Shown here in pieces: positions 47,158-57,300 of a stretch of 64,000 nucleotides of DNA. Each line of letters opens with the position of its first letter. The first letter of the stretch is position 1. The translations under genes and the position numbers were made by a program. This DNA comes from Acidiluteibacter ferrifornacis (lineage in GTDB: Bacteria > Bacteroidota > Bacteroidia > Flavobacteriales_E > Vicingaceae): assembly GCF_009909615.1 (NCBI RefSeq), contig NZ_WWNE01000003.1, forward strand, positions 557,248-621,247, read 5' to 3'. The notes below the pieces were generated by a model. It did no database searches. It saw only the letters and a program-made list of their open reading frames with translations, and was not told the DNA's origin.

Positions 47158-47190
47158 AGACCTCCAAGGTTTTCAAAACCTTGGAGGTCT
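47158..47190. terminator. Perfect palindromic terminator
   Basis: Sixteen bases (47158-47173) pair with 47175-47190 with a single central base; it reads AGACCTCC on the left and ends GGAGGTCT. It starts seven bases after the T9SS cargo stop. From memory, palindromes of this type recur in Bacteroidota genomes, so it may be a dispersed element as well as a terminator. Confidence 0.8.
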
Positions 47191-47469
47191 TTAATATGAA
47201 AATGCTCAATGTGACAGAAACGTCTAAGCGAAAACAAAAGCTAATTTTCAAGTAAGATTAATTGGTGCGATTGGCCTTGAGTGATTCTCGAGGTTTTCGA
47301 AGTAGAGCCTTAGTAAATTCGTCTAGCTCCGAAGCCCTTTACTTCGGCAAGGCTCAGTATAAACTTAAAAAGCTCAGGACAAAAAACGAATGACTTCATA
47401 AAATAAATTGGTCAAAGCCTTGAATTTTTGGTTCATTTTGGTTCAAGCCAAAAGAACAAAAAGTTCAAT
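47191..47469. other. Structured non-coding island
   Basis: No plausible gene. A nested hairpin has outer arms GAGCCTT (47305-47311) and AAGGCTC (47349-47355) and inner arms CCGAAG (47329-47334) and CTTCGG (47342-47347). A second imperfect hairpin, GTTC-a-TTTTGG with CCAAAA-GAAC (47431-47457), lies just before the antiporter stop. The base composition is richer in G and C than other spacers. It may be a remnant of a dispersed repeat. Confidence 0.5.
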
Positions 47470-48777
47470 CTACTTTTCGCTAATTAAATCGTCCTTGTCT
47501 TCAGAATTTTGTTCTACAATCGGCATAGTTTCGACCTCGTTCATGGATTTAGGACCATATATAAACGACATGTCTTCTACTGGTTCTACCTTTTTACCAC
47601 TTGCTACTAAGGATACAGCCATAATAATACAACTGATAATAATGGTATACAAGAGAATTCCGGAGTCAAAGTTCTCTACTTGATATTCATCAGGAATAGC
47701 AAAGAACAAAAGAATAGTGATCAATCCTCGTGGCGCAAGAAACAATTGGGGTAGGATATCCTTCTGTACAAATACTTTCAAAACAATAAAACGAATGATA
47801 TACAATCCAAGTAAAATCAATCCGCTAATGATGGCCACTTTTACATTGAATAACGACTGCAACGTAATAGTGATTCCAAAAAGTACAAAGAAAAATGTGC
47901 GCACTACAAATGCACTTTCTATCGTAACTAAATGAAACTCATGAGACACTTTCTTTAATGAACTTTTATTGATCCACTTCTTCATGAATCCTCGGAAGAA
48001 GATTTTATAATTATTAAGTACTAAACCAAATACAAGTATGATAATTAATGAAGAAAGGTGGAATAATTTACCAACGGAGTACAACATTAACAACACAGCG
48101 ATAAGTAAAAATAGTTTTACTTGTGAGTTGAGTTTTTGGAATATGAGCACAAGTAAGTAGCTAATAACTAAGGATAAACCTACGGTAATAGCAATGTTAC
48201 TAATGACATCAAAAACGATTAGTTGAGTGCTTTCTGTTTCGGCATTTCCTGTTAGGAAGTAAAATAACATAATCCCTAGGATATCAGAAAAAGTGCCTTC
48301 ATAAACCATAAATTCCTTTTTTTCAGAGCTTAGTCCACCTACACTCGGAATAATTATGGCGCTACTCATCACTGATAATGGAACAGCATAAAGGATGCAA
48401 GTGAAGACATCTTTGATTAAAAAAAAGTTGATAATATAAGCCAAAACAAAAGTAGAACCGAGCAAAGAAATCAAGGCCACAGAAAAGGATTTCCAGATGG
48501 TAGGCCACTTTTCCTTTGTTAATTCTAGATCTAATGCAGCTTCTAACACAATCATAATTAAACCTACAATCCCTAACAACTCTAATATGTTAAAAAGTTG
48601 TCCTTCAGGAACTTTTAAGTCTATAACATTCATTCCTTGTTTGGTCAGAATACCTAAAACAATCAGCAATAACACACTGGGAATGTTGGTTTTCTGTGAA
48701 ATAATATTAAAAAAGTAGGACAGAATAATGACTAAGCTAATTCCTATGATGGCAGTATATGGTCCGATTATTTGCAT
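47470..48777 (-). CDS. Cation:proton antiporter (CPA family)
   Basis: 435 residues with about 12 membrane spans and a charged C-terminal tail. Two spans hold the V-L-E-A-A-L-D-L-E-L block (about residue 80, candidate transport acids) and I-I-I-P-S-V-G-G-L. The I-A-P-R-G-L type block appears as F-L-A-P-R-G-L-I-T near 340. This is the CPA1/CPA2 sodium/proton exchanger pattern. The ion cannot be fixed from sequence (Na+ or K+). It stands in a minus-strand group with an exported protein, rseP and dxr upstream. Confidence 0.9.
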   Translation of the reverse strand: MQIIGPYTAIIGISLVIILSYFFNIISQKTNIPSVLLLIVLGILTKQGMNVIDLKVPEGQLFNILELLGIVGLIMIVLEAALDLELTKEKWPTIWKSFSVALISLLGSTFVLAYIINFFLIKDVFTCILYAVPLSVMSSAIIIPSVGGLSSEKKEFMVYEGTFSDILGIMLFYFLTGNAETESTQLIVFDVISNIAITVGLSLVISYLLVLIFQKLNSQVKLFLLIAVLLMLYSVGKLFHLSSLIIILVFGLVLNNYKIFFRGFMKKWINKSSLKKVSHEFHLVTIESAFVVRTFFFVLFGITITLQSLFNVKVAIISGLILLGLYIIRFIVLKVFVQKDILPQLFLAPRGLITILLFFAIPDEYQVENFDSGILLYTIIISCIIMAVSLVASGKKVEPVEDMSFIYGPKSMNEVETMPIVEQNSEDKDDLISEK

Positions 48778-48787
48778 GGTTATGGAG

Positions 48788-49600
48788 TTAATTCTTGGTT
48801 GAGGTAATATCCATATTTACCGCATTGAAGATTTGTTCTGCTAAAATAGGGAAATATGTGGAAGTAATGGACTCCAAATTATTGTCAGAGGCCGGAAATG
48901 GAGTGGTAGCTAAGCCTTTTGAAACTACTGTACCTCTTCTGGAATACAAAGTATAATGTACTTTGGCTATTCGGTCATAGGTATTGCCTTCCATTTGAGT
49001 GAAGTCGCCATATACGTTTCTAAATTCAAGCTGGTTAATAAGTAAATACAATGAGGCATTGTATCTATTATTCAAACTATCGACTACTTTTTGGTCAGAA
49101 ATAATGGCATTCATAAATTTATTCTTTTCATCACGCTCAGTTACGATTTGTCCACCGTAAGCCGATTCGTCCTCTTCCTTTTTGAAGGTCTTCGACAGCT
49201 TCGTCTGAATGCCTTTTAATTTTTCTTCTGCTTTAGGAGTGCTTTCTTCGGGTAATACTTCGTATTCAAGCTTTCGAGATCTATAAACATAGGTTAAGTC
49301 TTGTTCTACATCGTCCTCCATGAAATAGAAAGAAAGCACTTGAAATTGTTCGTTGAACGTTTGATATAAGTATAAATCTAGCGCTTTGGCAAATTCACTT
49401 TTCACTGCTTTGCCGTCTAAGTTATTCTCTAAACCAACTTGCCGATCGATTTCAGAAATGTACATAAAGGGTTCAAAAGGGACTATTAACACAGCCGCTT
49501 TATCTGCGGATTTTCCACCACTATACTGCATTGTTCCACTTTGAGAAAAGGAATAAAGTGAAAAGAAGGAAATCGAAAATAATAAACTCAGTTTTCTCAT
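48788..49600 (-). CDS. Exported protein of unknown function
   Basis: About 270 residues from ATG at 49600 (MRKL...); an in-frame ATG at 49618 is also possible. A signal peptide ends at S-F-S-Q. The mature part starts with a short Gly/Ser segment, then A-V-L-I-V-P-F-E-P-F-M-Y-I-S-E-I-D near 30, a helical charged region and a late F-P-I-L-A-E-Q-I-F-N. I do not recognise the family. The gene lies 10 bases upstream of the antiporter gene and may share its transcript. Confidence 0.65.
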   Translation of the reverse strand: MRKLSLLFSISFFSLYSFSQSGTMQYSGGKSADKAAVLIVPFEPFMYISEIDRQVGLENNLDGKAVKSEFAKALDLYLYQTFNEQFQVLSFYFMEDDVEQDLTYVYRSRKLEYEVLPEESTPKAEEKLKGIQTKLSKTFKKEEDESAYGGQIVTERDEKNKFMNAIISDQKVVDSLNNRYNASLYLLINQLEFRNVYGDFTQMEGNTYDRIAKVHYTLYSRRGTVVSKGLATTPFPASDNNLESITSTYFPILAEQIFNAVNMDITSTKN

Positions 49601-49697
49601 AAAGGGAATTTTATTCATTGCAAAAATAGCACACAATAAAACGCTAGCCTTATTCCAAAGGAGATGTTAAAAACAACGTGATGTTAACAAGCTACTT

Positions 49698-51017
49698 TTA
49701 CTGAAATAGCCTGATGATGTCGTTTCCATTGGCCAATAGCATCAATGCTAATAAGATTACAAATCCCACAACTTGAGCATTTTCTAGGAATTTATCTGAA
49801 GGTTTTTTACCGCTAATGATTTCCACTAATAAAAACAAAACATGTCCTCCATCCAACGCAGGAATAGGAAGTATATTCATAATGGCTAATATAATCGATA
49901 AAAAGGCGGTAAAGCTCCAGAAACGCTGCCAGTCCCATTCAGGAGAAAAGGCTTTTCCAATACTAATAAATCCTCCTAACGACTTGTAAGCTTCAGTTTC
50001 TGGTTCAAATACTAGCTTCATTTGCTTGATATAGTTATCAAAGGAGTCATAGGCTTTATTGATTCCTGCTGGTACCGATTCGATTAGAGTATATTTTTCG
50101 GTAGAGAATGTAATTTGTTCGTCAATTGGGGTGATTGCAAATCCTAAAGTACCATTTTTACTCACTCTAGCCGATAGGTTTTGCGTTGCACCCTCTCTTA
50201 TTAGTTCTAGCTCAACCTGACTAGAAGGGTGTGCCTTTAAATATTTCACTACATCTTGAAAATATGGAGTAGCAGTATTATTTATTGCTGTAATGCGATC
50301 ACCTACTTTTAAGCCTGCAGAATCTGCCGGAGAATTGGGTACAATTTCATTGACTTCAGCAATCACAGCTGGTTCAATAAAACTTTTTTGGTTTTTAATC
50401 AATTTAGAAATGGTGCCTTCTGGTAAAGTGATTTCTTCTTTTCTACCTTCTCTTTCAATGGAAACTTTTTTGGCATTATTGATCAGTATATTCATTTGAA
50501 TATCGCTGAATTTGGTTACTTTTTCTCCATCAACGGCCAATATTTTATCGCCACTTTTTATCCCCATTTCTATGGCTGTAGTATCGGCATAAACACCATA
50601 AGTTAGTCCATCAGTTGGGATGTATTCGTTACCCCAAGTAAATAAAATCCCGGTATAAATTACAATTCCAAGAATAACGTTTACAATTACACCACCTAGC
50701 ATTATGATTAATCGTTGCCATGCTGGTTTAGAGCGGAATTCCCATGGTTTGGGATCTTCCTTCATTTGCTCTTTGTCCATCGACTCATCGATCATTCCGG
50801 AAATTTTTACATATCCTCCCAGAGGTAACCAGCCTACTCCATATTCAGTTTCTCCTTTTTTGAATTTGAAAAGAGAAAACCATGGATCGAAAAATAAATA
50901 AAATTTCTCAACTCTAGTTTTAAATAGTTTGGCAGGTATAAAGTGTCCTAATTCGTGAAGAATTACAAGAATCGATAAACTAAGAATAAGCTGTGCAGCT
51001 TGAATAAGTACTTCCAT
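49698..51017 (-). CDS. rseP: RIP metalloprotease RseP (site-2 protease)
   Basis: 439 residues. The zinc motif H-E-L-G-H at 21-25 lies in the first membrane span; a PDZ domain (about 215-300, with S-P-A-D-S-A-G-L-K-V-G-D) follows, and the late N-I-L-P-I-P-A-L-D-G-G-H block near 370 provides the third ligand. RseP cleaves membrane-anchored substrates such as anti-sigma factors and signal peptides. Membrane spans at both ends match the family. dxr lies upstream on the same strand, as in many bacteria. Confidence 0.95.
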   Translation of the reverse strand: MEVLIQAAQLILSLSILVILHELGHFIPAKLFKTRVEKFYLFFDPWFSLFKFKKGETEYGVGWLPLGGYVKISGMIDESMDKEQMKEDPKPWEFRSKPAWQRLIIMLGGVIVNVILGIVIYTGILFTWGNEYIPTDGLTYGVYADTTAIEMGIKSGDKILAVDGEKVTKFSDIQMNILINNAKKVSIEREGRKEEITLPEGTISKLIKNQKSFIEPAVIAEVNEIVPNSPADSAGLKVGDRITAINNTATPYFQDVVKYLKAHPSSQVELELIREGATQNLSARVSKNGTLGFAITPIDEQITFSTEKYTLIESVPAGINKAYDSFDNYIKQMKLVFEPETEAYKSLGGFISIGKAFSPEWDWQRFWSFTAFLSIILAIMNILPIPALDGGHVLFLLVEIISGKKPSDKFLENAQVVGFVILLALMLLANGNDIIRLFQ

Positions 51018-51111
51018 TTTTAATATAAATCAACCGCGAAATTAAGCATAATCAACACTTTTCTACCAACCTAGGTTCAAATCAGTGTTAAATTTGATTA
51101 AACAGTTAGTT

Positions 51112-52287
51112 TCAACCTACAAAGTTAGCTGCTAATCTTCGACTTTCTTCGTCGCTATTCATGTAGTCTTCTAAGGTGGGTTTTTCAATAAAAGTAGCTG
51201 ACTCTAAGCATTTTGAATTTATTTCAGCAATCTCTAAAAATCCAATTTTCTCTTCTAAAAAGGCACGGTTAGTGATTTCATTGGCTGCGTTAATAATACA
51301 AGCGGCATTTCCTCCACGCTTCATTGCCTCATAGGCTAAATTCAGATTTAAAAAAGTTTCAGTGTCCGCTTTTTCAAAAGTCAATTGAGGATAATCTAGA
51401 AAGTTAAAACGAGGAAAGTCTGCAGGGATTCTTTCTGGATAAGCTAAAGCATATTGAATGGGTAATTTCATATCTGGTAATCCCATTTGTGCTTTCATAC
51501 TTCCATCAGTAAACTGAACAATACTGTGTATAATGGATTGTGGATGAACGATTACGTCGATCTGTTCGGGTGCTAATTGAAATAGCCACTTAGCTTCAAT
51601 TACTTCTAATCCTTTATTCATTAAAGTGGCAGAATCGATGGTTATTTTGGCTCCCATCTCCCAATTGGGGTGTTTCAAAGCTTGTGCACGAGTGACGGAT
51701 GCTAACTTTTCAGCATTCCATCCTCTAAATGGTCCACCAGAGGCAGTGAGGTAAATTTTTTCGATTGGATTATGGAATTCACCAGTCAAGCATTGAAAAA
51801 TAGCAGAGTGTTCTGAATCAACAGGCAATAAGGGAACACGGTTTTTTGCTGCCAATTGTGTGACAATATCACCGGCTACTACCAATGTTTCTTTATTAGC
51901 TAAAGCAATTGCTTTTTTCGCTTCAATGGCTTTTAGAGTGGGCTTCAATCCAGCATAACCAACTAAAGCGGTCAAAACGATATCTATTTCATTCATTTCC
52001 ACTACTTGCTCCAGTGCCGCCGAACCTGCATAGGTTTTGATGTCATGGTTCCATAAAGCATCAGCAACCATTTTATACTTACTTTCATCGCAAATAACCA
52101 CAGCATTAGGCTTAAACTCTATCGCTTGTTGGATTAATAATTCTGCATTGGTATTGCTTGTGAGTACTTCTACTACAAATTTGTCTGCATGACTTTTTAT
52201 AACTTCCAATGCCTGAGTTCCAATGGAGCCGGTAGATCCTAATATGGCGATGTGTTTTTTCTTTATTTCCTCCTCTTGATTTACCAT
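51112..52287 (-). CDS. dxr: 1-deoxy-D-xylulose 5-phosphate reductoisomerase
   Basis: 391 residues from ATG at 52287; the frame is open for 31 codons upstream but lacks family similarity. The NADPH motif is L-G-S-T-G-S-I-G-T-Q; catalytic blocks S-E-H-S-A-I-F-Q near 150, T-A-S-G-G-P-F near 180 and the N-x3-N-K-G-L-E-V-I-E-A region near 220 are present. It makes MEP, the first committed step of isoprenoid synthesis. rseP follows 94 bases downstream, a common arrangement. Confidence 0.96.
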   Translation of the reverse strand: MVNQEEEIKKKHIAILGSTGSIGTQALEVIKSHADKFVVEVLTSNTNAELLIQQAIEFKPNAVVICDESKYKMVADALWNHDIKTYAGSAALEQVVEMNEIDIVLTALVGYAGLKPTLKAIEAKKAIALANKETLVVAGDIVTQLAAKNRVPLLPVDSEHSAIFQCLTGEFHNPIEKIYLTASGGPFRGWNAEKLASVTRAQALKHPNWEMGAKITIDSATLMNKGLEVIEAKWLFQLAPEQIDVIVHPQSIIHSIVQFTDGSMKAQMGLPDMKLPIQYALAYPERIPADFPRFNFLDYPQLTFEKADTETFLNLNLAYEAMKRGGNAACIINAANEITNRAFLEEKIGFLEIAEINSKCLESATFIEKPTLEDYMNSDEESRRLAANFVG

Positions 52288-52423
52288 AGTTTGCAAATTT
52301 GATAAAAATGATTCAACTATTTTCTTTTGAATTTTTATTTCAACTTCAATCCGTTTTAAAAAATGGAAATGATGAATCAATCCAAAAGATGATAGATTTC
52401 CGTATTTGTGATAAAAAGTTGAT

Positions 52424-52567
52424 ATGAAAGCATCAGAACAGAATATCAGAGTGGTAAGTTGTCTTTTAATTTTAGCACTGCTTTGTATGTTAATATTAGG
52501 CTTATTGCCTCCCGGTAAGGGTATTGGGAATAAAATGAGCAGTATTATCGAGTTGCAAATGGATTAA
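52424..52567 (+). CDS. Possible small single-pass membrane protein
   Basis: A 47-codon frame (ATG at 52424, TAA at 52565) encodes a charged N-terminus of 10 residues, one hydrophobic helix of about 19 residues (about 10-29), P-P-G-K and a polar tail. It lies between dxr and the metallopeptidase gene and stops 50 bases before the latter. The plan fits a real small membrane protein, but no family is recognised and a chance frame cannot be excluded. Confidence 0.5.
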   Translation: MKASEQNIRVVSCLLILALLCMLILGLLPPGKGIGNKMSSIIELQMD

Positions 52568-52617
52568 ATTATAATAGCTAAATTTACACTCTTAACCAGT
52601 TAGTTACAGAATTAACC

Positions 52618-54285
52618 ATGAAGAAGATTCCATTTTACTTAGCAATTGCCTCTGTGGTTGCTATTCAAGCATCATGCGGAGCGCCTAAAACTCCTCAAAA
52701 TGAAGAACCAAAAGAGATCAAAAATGACACCCTTTCTAAAGTGGTAAAGGCGCGTCCCGAGATTTATGCAAAAGTTGCTTTAACAACTGATATAAATCAG
52801 TTGACAGAAAACGAGAAACAAGTGATTCCTTTATTGATTGAAGCAGCTAGATTAATGGATGAAATTTTCTGGAAAGAATCTATTCCTGAAAATATTAATG
52901 TTGATTTGTCAACCTTGACCCCTGACCAAAAATTATTTTATCAATTGAACTATGGTCCATGGGATCGATTGGATAACTTCAAATCCTTCGTAGAAGGAGT
53001 TGGTGAAAAACCATTAGGTGCTAATTTTTATCCAGCGGATATTACTAAGGCGGAGTTTGAGGCAATGAGCGCTCCAGACAAAGCAAGTTTATATACAATT
53101 GTGAGAAGAGATTCCTCGAATAATTTGATAACTATACCTTATCATCAATTTTTTAAAGAACAAGTCATGGCTGCTGATGTATTGGAAAAAGCGGCTAAGT
53201 TGACAGAAGACAAAGAATTAAAAAAGTACTTGACTTTAAGAGCTGAGGCATTAAGAACCGATAAATATGATCCTTCTGATATCGCTTGGTTGAATATGCA
53301 AAACAATACTTTGGATTTAATTATTGGACCAATTGAAAACTATGAAGATAGATTATATGGCTATAAAGCAACACACGAAGCTTATGTGTTGGTGAAAGAC
53401 AAAGTGTGGAGTGAAAAGTTAAAGAAGTATGTGACTTATTTGCAAGAGTTACAGGAAAACCTTCCAGTGGATGCCACGTACAAATCGGAAAAGCCAGGAA
53501 CTGATGCGCAACTGAATGCTTATGATGTGGTTTATTATGCTGGGGATTGCAATGGTGGTAGTAAAACTATTGCTGTTAATTTACCAAACGACGAAGCAAT
53601 TCAAAAAAGTGTAGGAACTAGACGTTCACAATTGAAAAATGCGATGCGTGCAAAATTTGATCAAATTCTAATTCCTATTTCTGAAGTGTTGATACATGAA
53701 TCTCAGAGGAAGAACATCACGTTTGACGCTTTTTTTGCAAATACTATGTTTCATGAAGTGGCTCACGGTTTAGGCGTAAAAAATACAATCGATGGAAAAC
53801 AAACGGTCCGTGAGGCCTTAAAAGAAAAATATTCGGCTTTAGAAGAAGGGAAGGCTGATATTCTAGGTTTATACATGATTCATCAATTGCATGGCAAGCA
53901 GGTATATACAGATGGGGAGTTGATGGACAATTATGTAACGTTCATGGCAAGTATTTTCAGGTCAGTTCGATTTGGGGCTGCTTCTGCTCATGGGCAGGCC
54001 AATATGGTTCGATTCAACTTCTTTAAGGAAAAGGGTGCTTTTGTATTTAATGAGGATAAAACTTATTCAGTAGACTTTGACAAAATGACTGATGCAATGA
54101 ATGAATTGTCTGCCATTATATTGAAATTACAAGGTGACGGAGATTACGATGGAGTGGTGAAGTTGTTGGAAACAAAAGGTGGAATTGATGATCAACTGAA
54201 GACTGACCTACAAAAATTGAATGATGCAGGAATACCTGTAGACATCTATTTTGAACAAGGAGTTGAAGCTTTGGGCTTAAATTAA
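52618..54285 (+). CDS. M49-like zinc metallopeptidase lipoprotein
   Basis: 555 residues. A lipoprotein signal ends in A-S-C (about residue 19). The zinc site is H379-E-V-A-H383 followed by E409/E410 in L-E-E-G-K-A-D414, the same order as the dipeptidyl peptidase III (M49) H-E-x3-H ... E-E-x-R-A-D pair, but the first motif has two residues between Glu and His instead of three. Similar Bacteroidota proteins are labelled Zn-dependent hydrolase or M49-like. It would act outside the cytoplasm on peptides; the exact activity is inferred. Confidence 0.75.
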   Translation: MKKIPFYLAIASVVAIQASCGAPKTPQNEEPKEIKNDTLSKVVKARPEIYAKVALTTDINQLTENEKQVIPLLIEAARLMDEIFWKESIPENINVDLSTLTPDQKLFYQLNYGPWDRLDNFKSFVEGVGEKPLGANFYPADITKAEFEAMSAPDKASLYTIVRRDSSNNLITIPYHQFFKEQVMAADVLEKAAKLTEDKELKKYLTLRAEALRTDKYDPSDIAWLNMQNNTLDLIIGPIENYEDRLYGYKATHEAYVLVKDKVWSEKLKKYVTYLQELQENLPVDATYKSEKPGTDAQLNAYDVVYYAGDCNGGSKTIAVNLPNDEAIQKSVGTRRSQLKNAMRAKFDQILIPISEVLIHESQRKNITFDAFFANTMFHEVAHGLGVKNTIDGKQTVREALKEKYSALEEGKADILGLYMIHQLHGKQVYTDGELMDNYVTFMASIFRSVRFGAASAHGQANMVRFNFFKEKGAFVFNEDKTYSVDFDKMTDAMNELSAIILKLQGDGDYDGVVKLLETKGGIDDQLKTDLQKLNDAGIPVDIYFEQGVEALGLN

Positions 54286-54334
54286 TTAACGCCAATCATA
54301 ATATAGAGTTAATATACAATCTAAAGAGGGATAA

Positions 54335-54342
54335 TACTTTTG
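54335..54342 (+). promoter_or_regulatory. Candidate -7 element for the SprB-repeat gene
   Basis: TACTTTTG matches TAnnTTTG, 43 bases upstream of the ATG. The -33 element is unclear. Confidence 0.35.
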
Positions 54343-54385
54343 CCCCTCCATATAAAACAGAAATTACGAATTAAATTAAATAATT

Positions 54386-57300
54386 ATGAAGAAAATTCTA
54401 CTCTCAGCTTTGGTCATTGCTGGTACGTTATTTAGCAGCCAGTTAAAAGCACAGTGCACCGACCTCTTCTTTTCAGAATACTTGGAAGGAAGTAGTAATA
54501 ACAAAGCGATTGAAATTTACAATCCGACATCAGCCTCAATTAATTTAGGAGATTATGTTCTTTACAGGCATAATAACGGTTCAAGTTCTCCTTCTGATAG
54601 CCTTCACCCTCAAGGTGTAGTTTCCTCAAAGGGTGTTTTTGTGATTGCAAATCCTTCTGCTATAGCAAGTATTTTGGCTGTTATGGATACAACACATACA
54701 TTAACTTTTTACAATGGTGATGATGCTATCTGGCTTAAGAAAAAATCAACTGGTGATACTTTAGATATAATTGGAATTATAGGAAATGATCCTGGTGCAA
54801 ATTGGACTGTAGGAACTGGCGCTACTTCAGAAAATACATTAGTGAGGAAATTTTCTATTGATAATGGTCAAAAGAATTGGGCAACATCTACTTCTGAATG
54901 GTTAGTGTTTCCGCAAAATATGGCTGATTCATTAGGAGCTCATACATCTACTTGTGCTGCTGCTGCAGCGCCTCTTTCAGCTTCAGCTGTTGGAACGAAC
55001 GTTTCTTGTAATGGTGCAAATGATGGAGCAATTGACTTAACTGCAACTGGAGGAACAGCTCCATATACATACGCATGGAGTAATGCTGCAACAACTGAAG
55101 ATCTTTCAGGTTTAGCAGCAGGAACTTATAATGTAACAGTTACTGATGCTGCTTCAGCTACGACTACTGCTTCAGCAACTTTAACACAGCCTTCTGCTAT
55201 CATGCCTACAATAACTGTTTTAAATTCTATTTCATGTAATGGAAATACAGATGGAATTTTAGTAGCAGGCGCAACTGGAGGTTCGGGTGGTTATTCCTAC
55301 GCTTGGAGTAATGCAGTTTCTGGAACTACCAACTTAAATATTGGGGCAGGAAGATATACAGTTACAGTTACAGATAATTCGTCTTGTTCAGATACTGTTT
55401 CCTATTTGTTATCAGACCCTGCAGCAATTGGAATAGCAGGAAATATTAATAACGTTACTACAAATGGCGGTTCTGATGGATCAATTACATTGACTATAAC
55501 AAATGGAAATGCTCCTTTTACCTATTCTTGGAGTAACTCAGCAACAACTAAAGATATTTCAGGTTTAGCTGCAGGCACCTATACAGTTCAGGTTACAGAT
55601 AATGGAAACTGTATTAATTCTGAGTCTTTCACTGTGACTCAGCCTTCATCAATTACTATTACTAAAACATCTCAAACAGATGTGCTTTGTAATGCTGATG
55701 CTACAGGTGCAATAGATTTAACCATATCTGGAGGAACTACTCCTTATACTTATGTTTGGAGTAATGCTGCTACAACAGAGGATCTTTCAGGAATCACAGC
55801 GGGAAACTATAACATTACAGTTACAGATGCCAGTAGCACTACCGCTGTTTCAAGTTATACCATTACTGAGCCAACTGCAATTGTTGCCTCAGGAATAATA
55901 ACCAATGTTTCTTCAAACGGTGGAAGTAATGGAGCTGTAGACGTTTCAGTTTCTGGAGGAGTAACTCCATATGCTTATTCTTGGAGTAATGGTGCGACAA
56001 CCGAGGATGTGATGGGATTAATTTCAGGTTCATACTCCCAAACAGTTACCGATGCAAATGGTTGTACTTCTGTTTCTCCATATATCGTAACTCAACCAGC
56101 AGCATTAGTAGCGTCTATTACATCTCAGACAAATGTTTCATGTAATGGAGGGGCAAATGGTGCTATTGATTTAAGTGTTTCTGGTGGAGTATCACCATAT
56201 ACATATACATGGAATAATTCAGCAACAACTGAAGATCTTTCAGGTTTAGCTGCAGGGACTTATAATGTTATCGTATCTGATGCAAATAACACAACAAGTA
56301 CAGCTAGCACAACGATTACTGAGCCAACAGCAATTGCTATTGTAGATGCAATCACGAATGTTTCGGCAAATGGTTTATCTGATGGAGCTATAGATATTAC
56401 TGTAAGTGGAGGAACTTCTCCATATGTATTTGTGTGGAGCAATACATCTACAACGGAAGATTTATCAGGGTTAGCCGCAGGCTCTTATTCTGTGACAATT
56501 ACTGATGCAAATACTTGCTCAGCAACTGCAAATTATACAGTAACTCAACCCGCTGGATCTTTGGCCAATATGATAATTACTGAAATTTATTACAATGGTC
56601 CTGAATCAGGCACAGACTCTACTGAGTTTATTGAGCTTCAAAATATTGGTAATACTTCGGTGAGCTTAAATGGTTATAGTTTTACATCAGGAATTACGCA
56701 TACTTTTTCAGGAGGTACAGTTGCTCCAGGTGCTTATTTTGTAATTGCATTTGATTCCTCTGGATTTAGAAATACATTTGGAATGAATGCTGATGCTATT
56801 TGGGCGTCTGGTGGTTTATCAAATGGAGGAGAATTAATAGTATTAAAAGATGATTTTGGTAGAACAGTTGATTCTGTAGACTATGATGATAGCACTCCTT
56901 GGCCTTCGGGTTCTGCTGCAGGGAATCCTGATGGAGGCGGTGCTTCCATTATATTGTGTGATTCACTTGCCGATAATAGTATTGGATCTAACTGGAGCGC
57001 AGCAATTTCTCCAGTATCTGGTGTGATTGTAAATGGACTTCAAGTATTTGCTAATCCTGGTATGAAAGGCCTTTGTGCTGCACCAATGTCTATAGCAGTA
57101 GCTTTAGATTCAAATGTGACTTGTAATGCCGGTATGAATGGTGGAGCTACTGTTAATGTAACAGGAGGCTTAGCACCATTTACATATGCATGGTCTAATT
57201 CTGCAACAACTGCATCAATTACAGGTGTAGCTGCAGGTAAATATTATGTAACGGTTACAGATGCATTAAGTACTAGCTTAAATGACAGTGTGACAATCAC

